Source of the DNA: Patescibacteria group bacterium
GTDB taxonomy: Bacteria > Patescibacteriota > Minisyncoccia > Phycocordibacterales > SBAW01
DNA: 11,948 nt
Direction: 5' to 3'
NCBI GenBank assembly: GCA_028866155.1
Contig: JAGWIT010000027.1
Location: forward strand, 1-11,948
Positions 1 through 5,432 of the stretch are shown one piece after another (position 1 is the stretch's first letter; every line of letters begins with the position of its first letter). Under the pieces are notes generated by a model. The model had not been told where the DNA came from and did not search any database. It worked only from the letters and a program-made list of their open reading frames with translations. Made by a program: the position numbers and the translations under genes.

Positions 1-291
1 CAACCGATTGGCGGTTGAAAAAAAATTCGAAAGAAAATAAAACAGGTCCTGGCCGGTCATCTTGCGCTTGCGATGCACGCCTGCGCGCAAGAGCCGCGTA
101 AAAAACTCGTCGAGCGCCTTGCAGTCCCACCAGCCGTCCATGTACGCCTCGCCGAGCCCCACCGAGCCCTGCCTGAGCACGCGCGAGTAGAGGCGTTCAT
201 CATGCACTTGGATGTCCCACGGCCGCGAGCCGCCTATTTCAACATCCATATCAGCCAAAGCGGCTCGGACTTTTTCTTCAAAAAAAGGCAT
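1..291 (-). CDS. cfa: Cyclopropane-fatty-acyl-phospholipid synthase, N-terminal part (cut by window edge)
   Basis: The reading frame begins at ATG 291-289 and runs open for 97 codons off the left edge of the window. The product would transfer a methylene group from S-adenosylmethionine to the double bond of unsaturated acyl chains in membrane phospholipids. The visible part is the Cfa N-terminal domain. It carries the characteristic run LGEAYMDGWWDCKALDEFF (about residues 47-65), very close to E. coli Cfa (LGESYMDGWWECDRLDMFF), preceded by IGGSRPWDIQVHDERLYSRVL. The SAM-binding catalytic domain lies outside the window, so completeness cannot be judged. It lies 51 bases after the small membrane protein gene and two genes after the ECF sigma factor. 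No Shine-Dalgarno sequence precedes the start; a -10-like TACATA lies 6 bases upstream. The identity is strong for the N-terminal domain; a Cfa-like methyltransferase with a different product cannot be excluded. Confidence 0.9.
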   Translation of the reverse strand, partial: MPFFEEKVRAALADMDVEIGGSRPWDIQVHDERLYSRVLRQGSVGLGEAYMDGWWDCKALDEFFTRLLRAGVHRKRKMTGQDLFYFLSNFFSTANRL

Positions 292-297
292 AAGTGC

Positions 298-303
298 TAT
301 GTA
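298..303 (-). promoter_or_regulatory. Possible -10 element for cfa (leaderless type)
   Basis: Read on the minus strand, TACATA lies 6 bases before the cfa ATG. No convincing -35 hexamer is found at 16-18 bases. It is listed because the spacing matches the stronger examples before the sigma factor, rpsF and the 8297-10261 gene. cfa may instead be read through from the sigma factor operon. Confidence 0.25.
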
Positions 304-342
304 CGCACAATACACCTATGTAAGCTCTGTTCAAAATAGCAG

Positions 343-672
343 CTATGCGGCGTAGATTGTTCTCGCAGAAAATGAGCGGACAATATCCACGCAAAGCCCG
401 GCAAACGCAACAAGCGCCACCAGAAGCGTCATCTGCACCGCCAGATGGGTGTGCTCAACCGCATAGAGAAGGTAATTGGAGATAGAGCCGAGACCGTTTT
501 TTTCTACCGCAAAGAAATTGCCGAACACTTTGCTCACCCACACCAACCGCCCGAACACCCAGACAGAAAGGATGAGCGCATATATTTTGAGCGCCGTGTT
601 GTTCGTGACTGTGCGGGCGATGTATATGGCGCCCACGCCCGCCATGACCTGTTGTTCTATTTTGCTGCTCAT
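343..672 (-). CDS. Small two-helix membrane protein, translationally coupled to the ECF sigma factor
   Basis: This 109-residue protein is not recognised as a named family. Two hydrophobic segments are evident, about residues 27-50 and 76-97, joined by a polar stretch containing VEKNGLGSISNYLLYAVEHTH. The N-terminus is short and polar (MSSKIEQQ). The ATG overlaps the stop of the upstream sigma factor gene by four bases (ATGA), so translation is probably coupled and the two proteins made in fixed proportion. Position and membrane location suggest a partner or inhibitor of the sigma factor. However, there is no zinc-binding H-x3-C-x2-C anti-sigma motif, and the soluble parts are too short for a classical anti-sigma domain. 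cfa follows 51 bases downstream. The gene call is well supported by the overlap and composition; the function is unknown. Confidence 0.75.
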   Translation of the reverse strand: MSSKIEQQVMAGVGAIYIARTVTNNTALKIYALILSVWVFGRLVWVSKVFGNFFAVEKNGLGSISNYLLYAVEHTHLAVQMTLLVALVAFAGLCVDIVRSFSARTIYAA

Positions 673-1256
673 ATATTGGTGTTTATTGTTTTATAAATCT
701 TCCTAAATTCGTTCTTGGCGCGGTGTACGCGGGTCTTAATAGCGCCCACCGACACGCCCTCCTCCCTCGCCATCTCCTCCTGCGACTTGCCGTCGATAAA
801 GAACGACGAGAGCGCTTTGGCAAACGGCGCCGGCATTCGCGAGAGCACTGACGCGACCTCGTCCATTAGCTCTTTTTTCTCGAACTGCCGGAGGTTCTTG
901 TCCGGGATCAAAGCCCAGATCTCCTCATCGAGCCCCACCTCCCTGCCGCTCGTGCGCTTCTGCTTCATATAATGCGTGAGCGCGGTGTTGATGAGGATGC
1001 GGTAGCCCCACGAGGAGAATGACGCGCCTTCCTGTTTTTTAAACTTTGCGGCGTTGAGGTAAATTTTGGTGAAGGCTTCCTGAACAATGTCCTGTGCTTC
1101 TTGCGCGTCTTTTATAATGCTCAGCGCACGGCGCTGAAATGGCTCCTCATACTTGCGCACCAAAAGCGCAAAAAGCGAGGGGTGCTTAAGCGAGAGCGCC
1201 AGCAGCTCTTCATCGCTGTGCCCGGCATGTTCGTCGAGGTTCAGATACCTTTTCAT
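669..1256 (-). CDS. ECF-type RNA polymerase sigma-70 factor
   Basis: This is an alternative sigma factor that would direct RNA polymerase to a small regulon. With the ATG at 1256 the product is 195 residues. Region 2 spans about residues 24-90 and contains the family hallmark DAQEAQDIVQEAFTKIY followed by FSSWGYRILINTALTHYMKQKR. Region 4 spans about 128-185, with the helix-turn-helix GKSQEEMAREEGVSVGAIKT and RVHRAKNEFRK. There is no sigma region 3 and no long region 1, as expected for ECF factors. The frame stays open upstream to GTG 1283 and ATG 1274. I prefer ATG 1256 because a promoter-like TTGTAA/TATACA pair ends 8 bases before it and overlaps the longer starts. The stop overlaps the next gene's ATG by four bases. 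It is divergent from efp. The regulon is unknown; cfa downstream is the natural candidate target. Confidence 0.9.
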   Translation of the reverse strand: MKRYLNLDEHAGHSDEELLALSLKHPSLFALLVRKYEEPFQRRALSIIKDAQEAQDIVQEAFTKIYLNAAKFKKQEGASFSSWGYRILINTALTHYMKQKRTSGREVGLDEEIWALIPDKNLRQFEKKELMDEVASVLSRMPAPFAKALSSFFIDGKSQEEMAREEGVSVGAIKTRVHRAKNEFRKIYKTINTNI

Positions 1257-1264
1257 GTGCACAC

Positions 1265-1292
1265 TGTATATCATGCGGGGCACTATTTACAA
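1265..1292 (-). promoter_or_regulatory. Promoter of the ECF sigma factor gene, likely leaderless
   Basis: On the minus strand there is a -35-like TTGTAA (1292-1287), a 16-base spacer and a -10-like TATACA (1270-1265). The -10 ends 8 bases before ATG 1256, so transcription should start at or next to the start codon. There is no Shine-Dalgarno sequence. This is inferred from consensus match only. Confidence 0.45.
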
Positions 1293-1320
1293 CTGCCGCT
1301 TGCGGGGGCAGGTTTCTGCC

Positions 1321-1348
1321 TTGCGCGGTCTCTTTTTTTGTATATACT
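1321..1348 (+). promoter_or_regulatory. Promoter of efp
   Basis: The stretch holds a -35-like TTGCGC (1321-1326), a 16-base spacer and a -10 TATACT (1343-1348), which matches the consensus at five of six positions. The expected start is near 1355, giving a leader of about 29 bases. It lies back to back with the sigma factor promoter; the two -35 boxes are about 28 bases apart. Confidence 0.5.
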
Positions 1349-1355
1349 GTGCTCA

Positions 1356-1371
1356 TTGCCCTCTGGGGCAA
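1356..1371 (+). promoter_or_regulatory. Hairpin at the 5' end of the efp leader
   Basis: The perfect stem TTGCCC (1356-1361) and GGGCAA (1366-1371) encloses a TCTG loop and is followed by ATTTTTATT. The predicted transcript start falls at its base, so the mRNA would begin with this stem-loop. It has the form of a small intrinsic terminator but lies before, not after, a gene. A role in mRNA stability or attenuation is possible. The ATG follows 12 bases later with no Shine-Dalgarno sequence. Confidence 0.4.
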
Positions 1372-1383
1372 ATTTTTATTGTC

Positions 1384-1959
1384 ATGTCGATGCTCGAATA
1401 CAACGAAATACTGCCCAAAAAAGTAATCCTCCTCGACGGCGAGCCGTACGAGGTGTTAGACGCGCACGTCTTTCGCAAACAAATGCGCAAGCCGGTTAAC
1501 CAGACCAAATTGCGCCATCTTATCACCGGCAAAGTAACCGAGCAGGCTTTTCATCAGGCCGAGAAGGCCGAGGAGGCAGACCTGTCGCTTAAGCCGGTAA
1601 AATATCTCTACAATAATCGCGGTGAGTGGTGGTTTAGTTCTGTTAGAAATCCGGCAGACCGCTTTAAGCTGGCGCAGGATATCATCGGCCCCGCCGGACA
1701 CTATTTAAAGCCCGACACCGAGGTCGAGGCGCTCGTGTTTGATGAAAAAATAATCGCAGTGCGCGTGCCCATCAAAGTTGAACTGCTCGTAAAAGAAGCG
1801 CCGCCGGCGGTTAAAGGCAATACCGTCCAGGGCGGCACCAAGCAAGTTGTTTTGGAAACAGGCGCGACGATACAGACGCCGATGTTTGTGAACGAGGGCG
1901 ACATCGTGCGCGTCAACACCGAGCTCGGCACCTACGTCGAGCGCGTGGACAAAAAATAA
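1384..1959 (+). CDS. efp: Translation elongation factor P
   Basis: EF-P binds between the P and E sites of the ribosome and relieves stalling at consecutive prolines. The 191-residue product has the full three-domain form: the N-terminal KOW-like domain (about 1-65, with LLDGEPYEVLDAHVF and TKLRHLITGKV), the middle OB domain, and the C-terminal OB domain ending GDIVRVNTELGTYVERV. ATG 1384 is chosen because it reproduces the family's usual length and places DGEPY (18-22) and KLR (42-44) at the same numbers as in E. coli. The frame is open upstream to 1153, but that part lies opposite the sigma factor and its promoter. The tip loop reads FRKQMRKPVNQT, with Met34 where E. coli has the modified Lys34, and lacks the usual Pro-Gly. 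The stop codon directly abuts the stop of rpsR on the other strand. No epmA, earP or ymfI homologue is in the window. Confidence 0.96.
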   Translation: MSMLEYNEILPKKVILLDGEPYEVLDAHVFRKQMRKPVNQTKLRHLITGKVTEQAFHQAEKAEEADLSLKPVKYLYNNRGEWWFSSVRNPADRFKLAQDIIGPAGHYLKPDTEVEALVFDEKIIAVRVPIKVELLVKEAPPAVKGNTVQGGTKQVVLETGATIQTPMFVNEGDIVRVNTELGTYVERVDKK

Positions 1960-2154
1960 CTACCGAACGATATACGGCAAAAGGGCCATAAAACGAGCGC
2001 GCTTGACGGCTTCGGCCAAGGCACGCTGGTTGGAGGCGGAGAGATTGGTGCGGCGGCGCGGCATTATTTTGCCGTGCGGGTTGAGGAATTTCCTCAACGT
2101 CTCAACGTCCTTATAATCTATGCGGTGGATTTGTCCTGAAAATTCTTTTTGCAT
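1960..2154 (-). CDS. rpsR: 30S ribosomal protein bS18
   Basis: This is a 64-residue small-subunit protein that pairs with bS6 on the platform of the 30S subunit. The core IDYKDVETLRKFLNPHGKI followed by PRRRTNLSASNQRALAEAVK and RARFMALLPY is the conserved bS18 fold and RNA-binding surface. The N-terminus (MQKEFSGQIHR) is short and has no cysteines, so it belongs to the forms without a Cys zinc motif. It is the last gene of the long minus-strand block, 28 bases after ssb, in the widespread order rpsF-ssb-rpsR. There is no clear Shine-Dalgarno before the ATG; the upstream bases are AT-rich (AGTTATAT). Its stop (1962-1960) touches the efp stop with no intervening base. Confidence 0.97.
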   Translation of the reverse strand: MQKEFSGQIHRIDYKDVETLRKFLNPHGKIMPRRRTNLSASNQRALAEAVKRARFMALLPYIVR

Positions 2155-2175
2155 ATATAACTGTCTGCTTATAGT

Positions 2176-2194
2176 ATCCCCTTTAAAAGGGGAT
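2176..2194 (-). repeat. Palindrome spanning the ssb stop codon
   Basis: ATCCCCTTT and AAAGGGGAT form two perfect 9-base arms around a single central base. On the minus-strand mRNA this folds into a hairpin of at least seven pairs. One arm encodes Ile-Pro-Phe at the end of the SSB acidic tip, and the stop codon sits in the loop. No U-run follows, so a simple terminator is unlikely. A role in decay or in setting rpsR expression is possible. Confidence 0.5.
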
Positions 2195-2635
2195 GTCGTC
2201 CGGGTTAATATCTTCTTGCGGGTAATCTATCCCCTCTTCTTTTGGCGCTTTTTGCTCCTCGACTTCATTCGGGGCAAACGGCGCGCCTCCTTCGCCTTGT
2301 CGTGAGCCCGCCCCCCGGGGGCCGAACTGCACGCGCTCGGCTATTATCTCGGTCTTGTACTGCTTGCCCTTCTCGCCCTCCCAATTGCGGGTCTGGAGGT
2401 GGCCCTCAACAAGCGCCGGGCTTCCCTTCTTTAAATATTGCGCACAGGTCTCGGCTTGGCGGCCAAAGACGACCACGTTGTGGAACTCCACCTGCTCCTG
2501 TTTGCTGCCGTCAGCTTTTTTAAACACGCGGTTGGTCGCGATGCTGAACGAGCAGACATTGCCGCCGCTCGGCAATGAGCGCAACTCTGGGTCGCGCGTG
2601 AGATTGCCGTAAACAAAAGCCTTGTTGAGGTACAT
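2183..2635 (-). CDS. ssb: Single-stranded DNA-binding protein
   Basis: SSB coats single-stranded DNA during replication, recombination and repair. The 150-residue product has an OB-fold domain at about 1-105, starting MYLNKAFVYGNLTRDPELR, with FSIATNRV and EFHNVVVFGRQAETCAQYLKKGS, then LVEGHLQTRNWE. A Gly/Glu-rich flexible linker follows (about 108-140), then the acidic C-terminal peptide ending DDIPF, which recruits repair and replication proteins in bacteria. Length and layout are normal. The start lies three bases after the rpsF stop (TAA ACT ATG), so the two are surely co-transcribed. RecO, a typical SSB-tip partner, is encoded in the same strand block. Confidence 0.97.
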   Translation of the reverse strand: MYLNKAFVYGNLTRDPELRSLPSGGNVCSFSIATNRVFKKADGSKQEQVEFHNVVVFGRQAETCAQYLKKGSPALVEGHLQTRNWEGEKGKQYKTEIIAERVQFGPRGAGSRQGEGGAPFAPNEVEEQKAPKEEGIDYPQEDINPDDIPF

Positions 2636-2638
2636 AGT

Positions 2639-3172
2639 TTATGGAGTGACGAGCGCTTCGAGCGATTTGTCGAGTTCTTCATCGGACACTTCGCCGGACT
2701 TCTCGGGAGCGGCAACCGGTTTTTGTATCGTCTCGCCCTCGAGCCGGTCGGAGGTAAAGATGGCACGGCGCGGTTTTGCCATGTCTTCGCGCACGGTCTC
2801 AACGACGAGAAAGCGCAACACCTCGCGCATCGCAGTGAGCGAGCGCTGCAGCGCGGGGATGGCGCTTTTGTCGGTTGCGAATTTTATCCACCCAAAATAG
2901 GCTTCGTTGTACTTCTCGCGCTTGCCCGAGTTGGAGCGCTCGATGGCGTACGCGAGCGTGAGCTTGTGCGGATACTCTTCTTTGATTATCTCCGCACCCG
3001 CCCTGCCGTCGGGCAGGTCGCCAAGAAGCGCGCGAATTTTCTCGACAACGCCGCCCACCTCGGCCTCGGCGACCGTCGGCACGATATGAAACCCGACTTC
3101 ATAGACGGGTTGTTTATTGTCCGCTTGGGTTGACCCTTCAGCCGAAGCCTCAGGATGCGGCGTTTCTACCAT
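2639..3172 (-). CDS. rpsF: 30S ribosomal protein bS6, extended form
   Basis: bS6 binds bS18 and helps form the 30S platform. From ATG 3172 the product is 177 residues, longer than the usual 95-135. The S6 fold spans about residues 22-130: VYEVGFHIVPTV, a first helix (VGGVVEKIRALL), the strand pair ending KLTLAYAI, then YFGWIKFAT and LRFLVVETV. Relative to E. coli, about five residues (within LPDGRAGA) are added between helix 1 and strand 2, where a palindromic DNA element sits. The first 20 residues and the last 45 are extensions rich in Pro, Glu and Ala; the N-terminal one holds a UUCG hairpin element. GTG 3181 is in frame, but ATG 3172 is preferred because a promoter ends 7 bases upstream of it. 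It is followed by ssb after three bases and by rpsR. Confidence 0.95.
   Translation of the reverse strand: MVETPHPEASAEGSTQADNKQPVYEVGFHIVPTVAEAEVGGVVEKIRALLGDLPDGRAGAEIIKEEYPHKLTLAYAIERSNSGKREKYNEAYFGWIKFATDKSAIPALQRSLTAMREVLRFLVVETVREDMAKPRRAIFTSDRLEGETIQKPVAAPEKSGEVSDEELDKSLEALVTP
3002..3017 (-). repeat. Palindromic element inside rpsF (encodes LPDGRAG)
   Basis: Perfect 6-base arms CCTGCC/GGCAGG enclose a 4-base loop. It encodes Leu-Pro-Asp-Gly-Arg within the loop between helix 1 and strand 2 of bS6. That loop is about five residues longer than in E. coli, which matches the length of the element. Confidence 0.6.
3133..3156 (-). repeat. UUCG-capped hairpin element at the 5' end of rpsF
   Basis: On the mRNA the arms ATCCT and AGGGT pair (one G-U), followed inward by GA on each side, then GGC/GCU closing a UUCG tetraloop. 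The whole 24 bases are translated as part of HPEASAEGS in the non-conserved N-terminal extension of bS6. The stem-GA...GA-stem layout is the same as in the ileS element at 11462-11483 and the one at 5433-5451. Confidence 0.55.
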
Positions 3173-3179
3173 GCGTGGC

Positions 3180-3208
3180 ACTGTAACACGGGCGTTTTTT
3201 TATTGCAA
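3180..3208 (-). promoter_or_regulatory. Promoter of rpsF-ssb-rpsR, likely leaderless
   Basis: A -35-like TTGCAA (3208-3203), an exactly 17-base spacer and a -10-like TACAGT (3185-3180) precede ATG 3172 by 7 bases. This predicts transcription starting at or beside the start codon. The -35 box overlaps the last codons of the frame-shifted tatD tail (TTG CAA TAA). Confidence 0.45.
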
Positions 3209-3265
3209 GCCAAAAATCAGTTGTGAATTAAGGATTATTTGACGGCTCAACTCATCTATTGGATT
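3200..3265 (-). other. Out-of-frame tatD C-terminal tail
   Basis: Reading from the A7 run at 3270-3264 with one base repeated (a -1 shift) gives 21 further residues beginning NPIDELSRQ and ending NSQLIFGLQ, then TAA at 3202-3200. This matches the final helix of TatD proteins, whose usual end is of the form N-A-x-x-L-F-G-L. The joined product would be about 258 residues, the normal family length. Confidence 0.8.
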
Positions 3266-3975
3266 TTTTTAATTGCGGCGATTTTTTTGACTACTTCCTC
3301 AACGTACGCCGGCTCGTTGCGCTTGCCTCTAAACGGCACGGGCGCGGCAAAGGGCGAGTCGGTTTCGCAGAGGATTTTATCGAGGGGCACCACGCGGATA
3401 GCCTCGTCATACATGTCGGTGTAGGTAATCGGCCCGGGGAACGAGAGGCGGCAGCCGAGGTCAAGATATTTTTGCGCCAATTCGCCGGTACCGGTAAAAA
3501 AGTGAATGACCGCGTGCAATTTGTCGCCGTACTCTTTTTTATAACTGCCGAGGATCTCAAGCAGGTCGTCGTGCGCGTTGCGGCAGTGTATGATGAGCGG
3601 CTTTTCTATTTTGAGCGACAGCTCAATTTGCAATACAAAACGCTGTTTTTGAATCTCTCGTTCTTCATCGGTGTCGCCACTACGAAAATAATCGAGCCCG
3701 CACTCGCCTATCGCTACCACTTTTGGATCTTGCATCAATGGTTCATACTTTGATATATCAAAGCGCTCGTCCAAGTTGTCATTTGGATGCAAACCGGCTG
3801 AAGCCCATAAAAAATCATACTGTTTAGCCAACTCAAGTCCCGCGCGACTCGTTTCTAAATCCGTACCGACAATAATCCCCCCAACTTGCTTTTCTCGCAG
3901 GCGGGCAATAACCGCCTCCCTATCCGCATCAAATTGCGAAAGTTGCAAATGACAGTGCGCGTCAAAGAGTTTCAT
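3256..3975 (-). CDS. tatD: TatD family metal-dependent hydrolase/DNase, frame-shifted near its 3' end
   Basis: TatD proteins are TIM-barrel metalloenzymes with 3'-5' nuclease activity on DNA or RNA; the in vivo substrate here is unknown. The metal ligands are all present: H7 and H9 in DAHCHL, E91 in GECGLDY, H130 in IIHCRNA, H158 in VIHFFTG and D206 in ETDSPF. The uninterrupted frame gives 239 residues, stopping after AAIKKIQ. This is about 20 short of the family because the reading frame leaves the conserved tail at an A7 run (3270-3264). The catalytic barrel is otherwise complete, so the protein may still work. Its ATG overlaps the last base of the metG stop (TGATG), a strong sign of coupling. 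The shift could be a real mutation, slippage on A7, or a base lost in assembly. Confidence 0.93.
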   Translation of the reverse strand: MKLFDAHCHLQLSQFDADREAVIARLREKQVGGIIVGTDLETSRAGLELAKQYDFLWASAGLHPNDNLDERFDISKYEPLMQDPKVVAIGECGLDYFRSGDTDEEREIQKQRFVLQIELSLKIEKPLIIHCRNAHDDLLEILGSYKKEYGDKLHAVIHFFTGTGELAQKYLDLGCRLSFPGPITYTDMYDEAIRVVPLDKILCETDSPFAAPVPFRGKRNEPAYVEEVVKKIAAIKKIQ

Positions 3976-5423
3976 CAGTCTTTGCGAACGAACAGATTTT
4001 CGGGTTTTTTGTTTTCAATAATTGCTTGCTTTATTTTTGCGTTTGTCTCGGGCATAAACGGATTGAGCATGCGGCCGATGAGATAGAGTTCTTGGGTCAA
4101 AGCAAGAATTATTTCCTTCCCCTCCTCCGGATTATTTTTAATTACTTTAAACGGCTCGGTATCAGTTATCTGCTGGTCAAGCAATTGTATGCGCGACCAC
4201 ACAAACTCCAAAACTCTATTGATTTCAAATTTCTCGAGCGCCTCAGTGTATTCGGCGGGGAATCCCTCCGGTTCGGGCCGGGTTCCCTTCTCCAAATGAG
4301 ATTGGGCAAGCTGCATAATGCGTGCGACCAGGTTGCCCAGCCCATTGGCCAAATCGGCGTTGTAGGCTTCTTTAAATCGCTCCATAGTGAAGTCACTGTC
4401 TTCAAACGGGTGAATATGCCGCGCAAGAAAATAACGCAAAGCATCGGTGCCATATTCAGCCACCACCTCATACGGGTCGATGACATTCCCTAGTGATTTG
4501 GACATCTTCTGACCTCCGCTTGTGATAAAACCATGAATAATAATCTGCTTTGTCGAGGGCAAATTGGCTGACAATAGCATGGCTTGCCACATTGCAGCCT
4601 GTTGGCGTATTTGGTCTTTGCCCGCAAATTGTAGGCCATTGGGATGTTCTTTTGTGCCCCAAAATCTCTCAAATTTTTCTATATCCTCCGGCCAGCCAAC
4701 GGTGGAGATATAATTAACTAGCGCATCAAACCATACGTACATAATTTGCTCCGGATCATTGGGCACCGGGACGCCCCATGGCATTTTTTCTGTCAGCCGT
4801 GAAATACTAAAATCTTCAAGTCCCGCTTCTACAAACTTCTTTATTTCGTTGAAACGAAAATCAGGAACAACAAAATCTGGCCGCGACTTATAAAAATCGA
4901 GCAACGGTTGCTGATACTTAGAAAGTCTAAAAAAGTAATTTTCTTCTTCAATAATCTCAATTTCAAGATTGGGGTGAATCGGGCACTTGCCGTCTACAAG
5001 TTCTGAATCCGTCTTTTCTAGCTCACATCCGACGCAATATTTGACTTTGTAATTTTTCTTGTAGATGTCACCGTTGTTGAAACAAAGAGTCCAAAATTCT
5101 TGAGCCGCTTTTTTGTGATGAACGTCGGTGGTGCGGACAAAATGCAAATCGGGATACAGATTGAGCTTGTCTTTAAGCCCGCGAAATTTCTCGGCGTATC
5201 CGTCTACGTATTCTTGCGGATGCTTCCCTTCTTCTATAGCTTTGCGATGAATTTTGAGCCCATGCTCGTCGGTGCCGGTATTAAAAAATACCTCATCGCC
5301 TATTAAATCGTGATAACGGGCAATAATGTCTGCCTGCACCATTTCGAGCGCGAAGCCAACATGAGGGGCCGCGTTCACATACGGCAAGGTTGTCGTTATA
5401 TAAAACGGTTTCTTTTCAGCCAT
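3975..5423 (-). CDS. metG: Methionyl-tRNA synthetase, short form
   Basis: MetRS charges tRNA-Met for initiation and elongation. The 482-residue protein has the class I signatures: the HIGH-type sequence HVGF (21-24) within PYVNAAPHVGFALEM, and KMSKS (306-310) in SGGQKMSKSLGN. A single zinc knuckle is formed by C130-x2-C133 and C147-x2-H150. VWFDALVNYIS (230-240) is the conserved Met-pocket region. The usual F-H and W-P-A of the segment after GKD are replaced by QQ and WQA (AGKDQIRQQAAMWQAML), which I take as lineage variation. The anticodon-binding helical domain runs to the end, and the C-terminal EMAPII-like tRNA-binding domain of E. coli MetRS is absent. Its TGA stop overlaps the tatD ATG by one base. 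It lies 31 bases after the AI-2E permease gene, in a gap that contains a repeat element. Confidence 0.97.
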   Translation of the reverse strand: MAEKKPFYITTTLPYVNAAPHVGFALEMVQADIIARYHDLIGDEVFFNTGTDEHGLKIHRKAIEEGKHPQEYVDGYAEKFRGLKDKLNLYPDLHFVRTTDVHHKKAAQEFWTLCFNNGDIYKKNYKVKYCVGCELEKTDSELVDGKCPIHPNLEIEIIEEENYFFRLSKYQQPLLDFYKSRPDFVVPDFRFNEIKKFVEAGLEDFSISRLTEKMPWGVPVPNDPEQIMYVWFDALVNYISTVGWPEDIEKFERFWGTKEHPNGLQFAGKDQIRQQAAMWQAMLLSANLPSTKQIIIHGFITSGGQKMSKSLGNVIDPYEVVAEYGTDALRYFLARHIHPFEDSDFTMERFKEAYNADLANGLGNLVARIMQLAQSHLEKGTRPEPEGFPAEYTEALEKFEINRVLEFVWSRIQLLDQQITDTEPFKVIKNNPEEGKEIILALTQELYLIGRMLNPFMPETNAKIKQAIIENKKPENLFVRKD

Positions 5424-5432
5424 AATTGCTTG

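Noticed and set aside
1257..1283. Longer starts of the ECF sigma factor (GTG 1283, ATG 1274)
   Set aside because: They lie within the TTGTAA/TATACA promoter and add non-conserved residues. ATG 1256 is better placed, though this remains an inference.
1356..1380. Intrinsic terminator
   Set aside because: The stem and T-run look like one, but no plus-strand gene ends before it, and the efp promoter lies immediately upstream. It is listed as a leader hairpin instead.
1153..1383. In-frame upstream extension of the efp reading frame (77 codons)
   Set aside because: It lies opposite the sigma factor gene and across both promoters, and its translation has no resemblance to EF-P. ATG 1384 gives the family's normal length and residue numbering.
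2557..2577. Eight-base hairpin CATTGCCG/CGGCAATG inside ssb
   Set aside because: It encodes part of the ordinary SSB segment LPSGGNV, with no extra residues compared with the family. It is probably coincidental and not an insertion.
3182..3255. Possible bS6:bS18-binding leader RNA upstream of rpsF
   Set aside because: I could not form the known CCG-loop hairpin there. The stretch is explained by the shifted tatD tail and the rpsF promoter, and the predicted transcript has almost no leader.
3259..3753. Long open plus-strand frame opposite tatD
   Set aside because: The antisense frame is open only because of codon bias of tatD. Its translation is not protein-like, and the minus strand carries the full TatD metal site.
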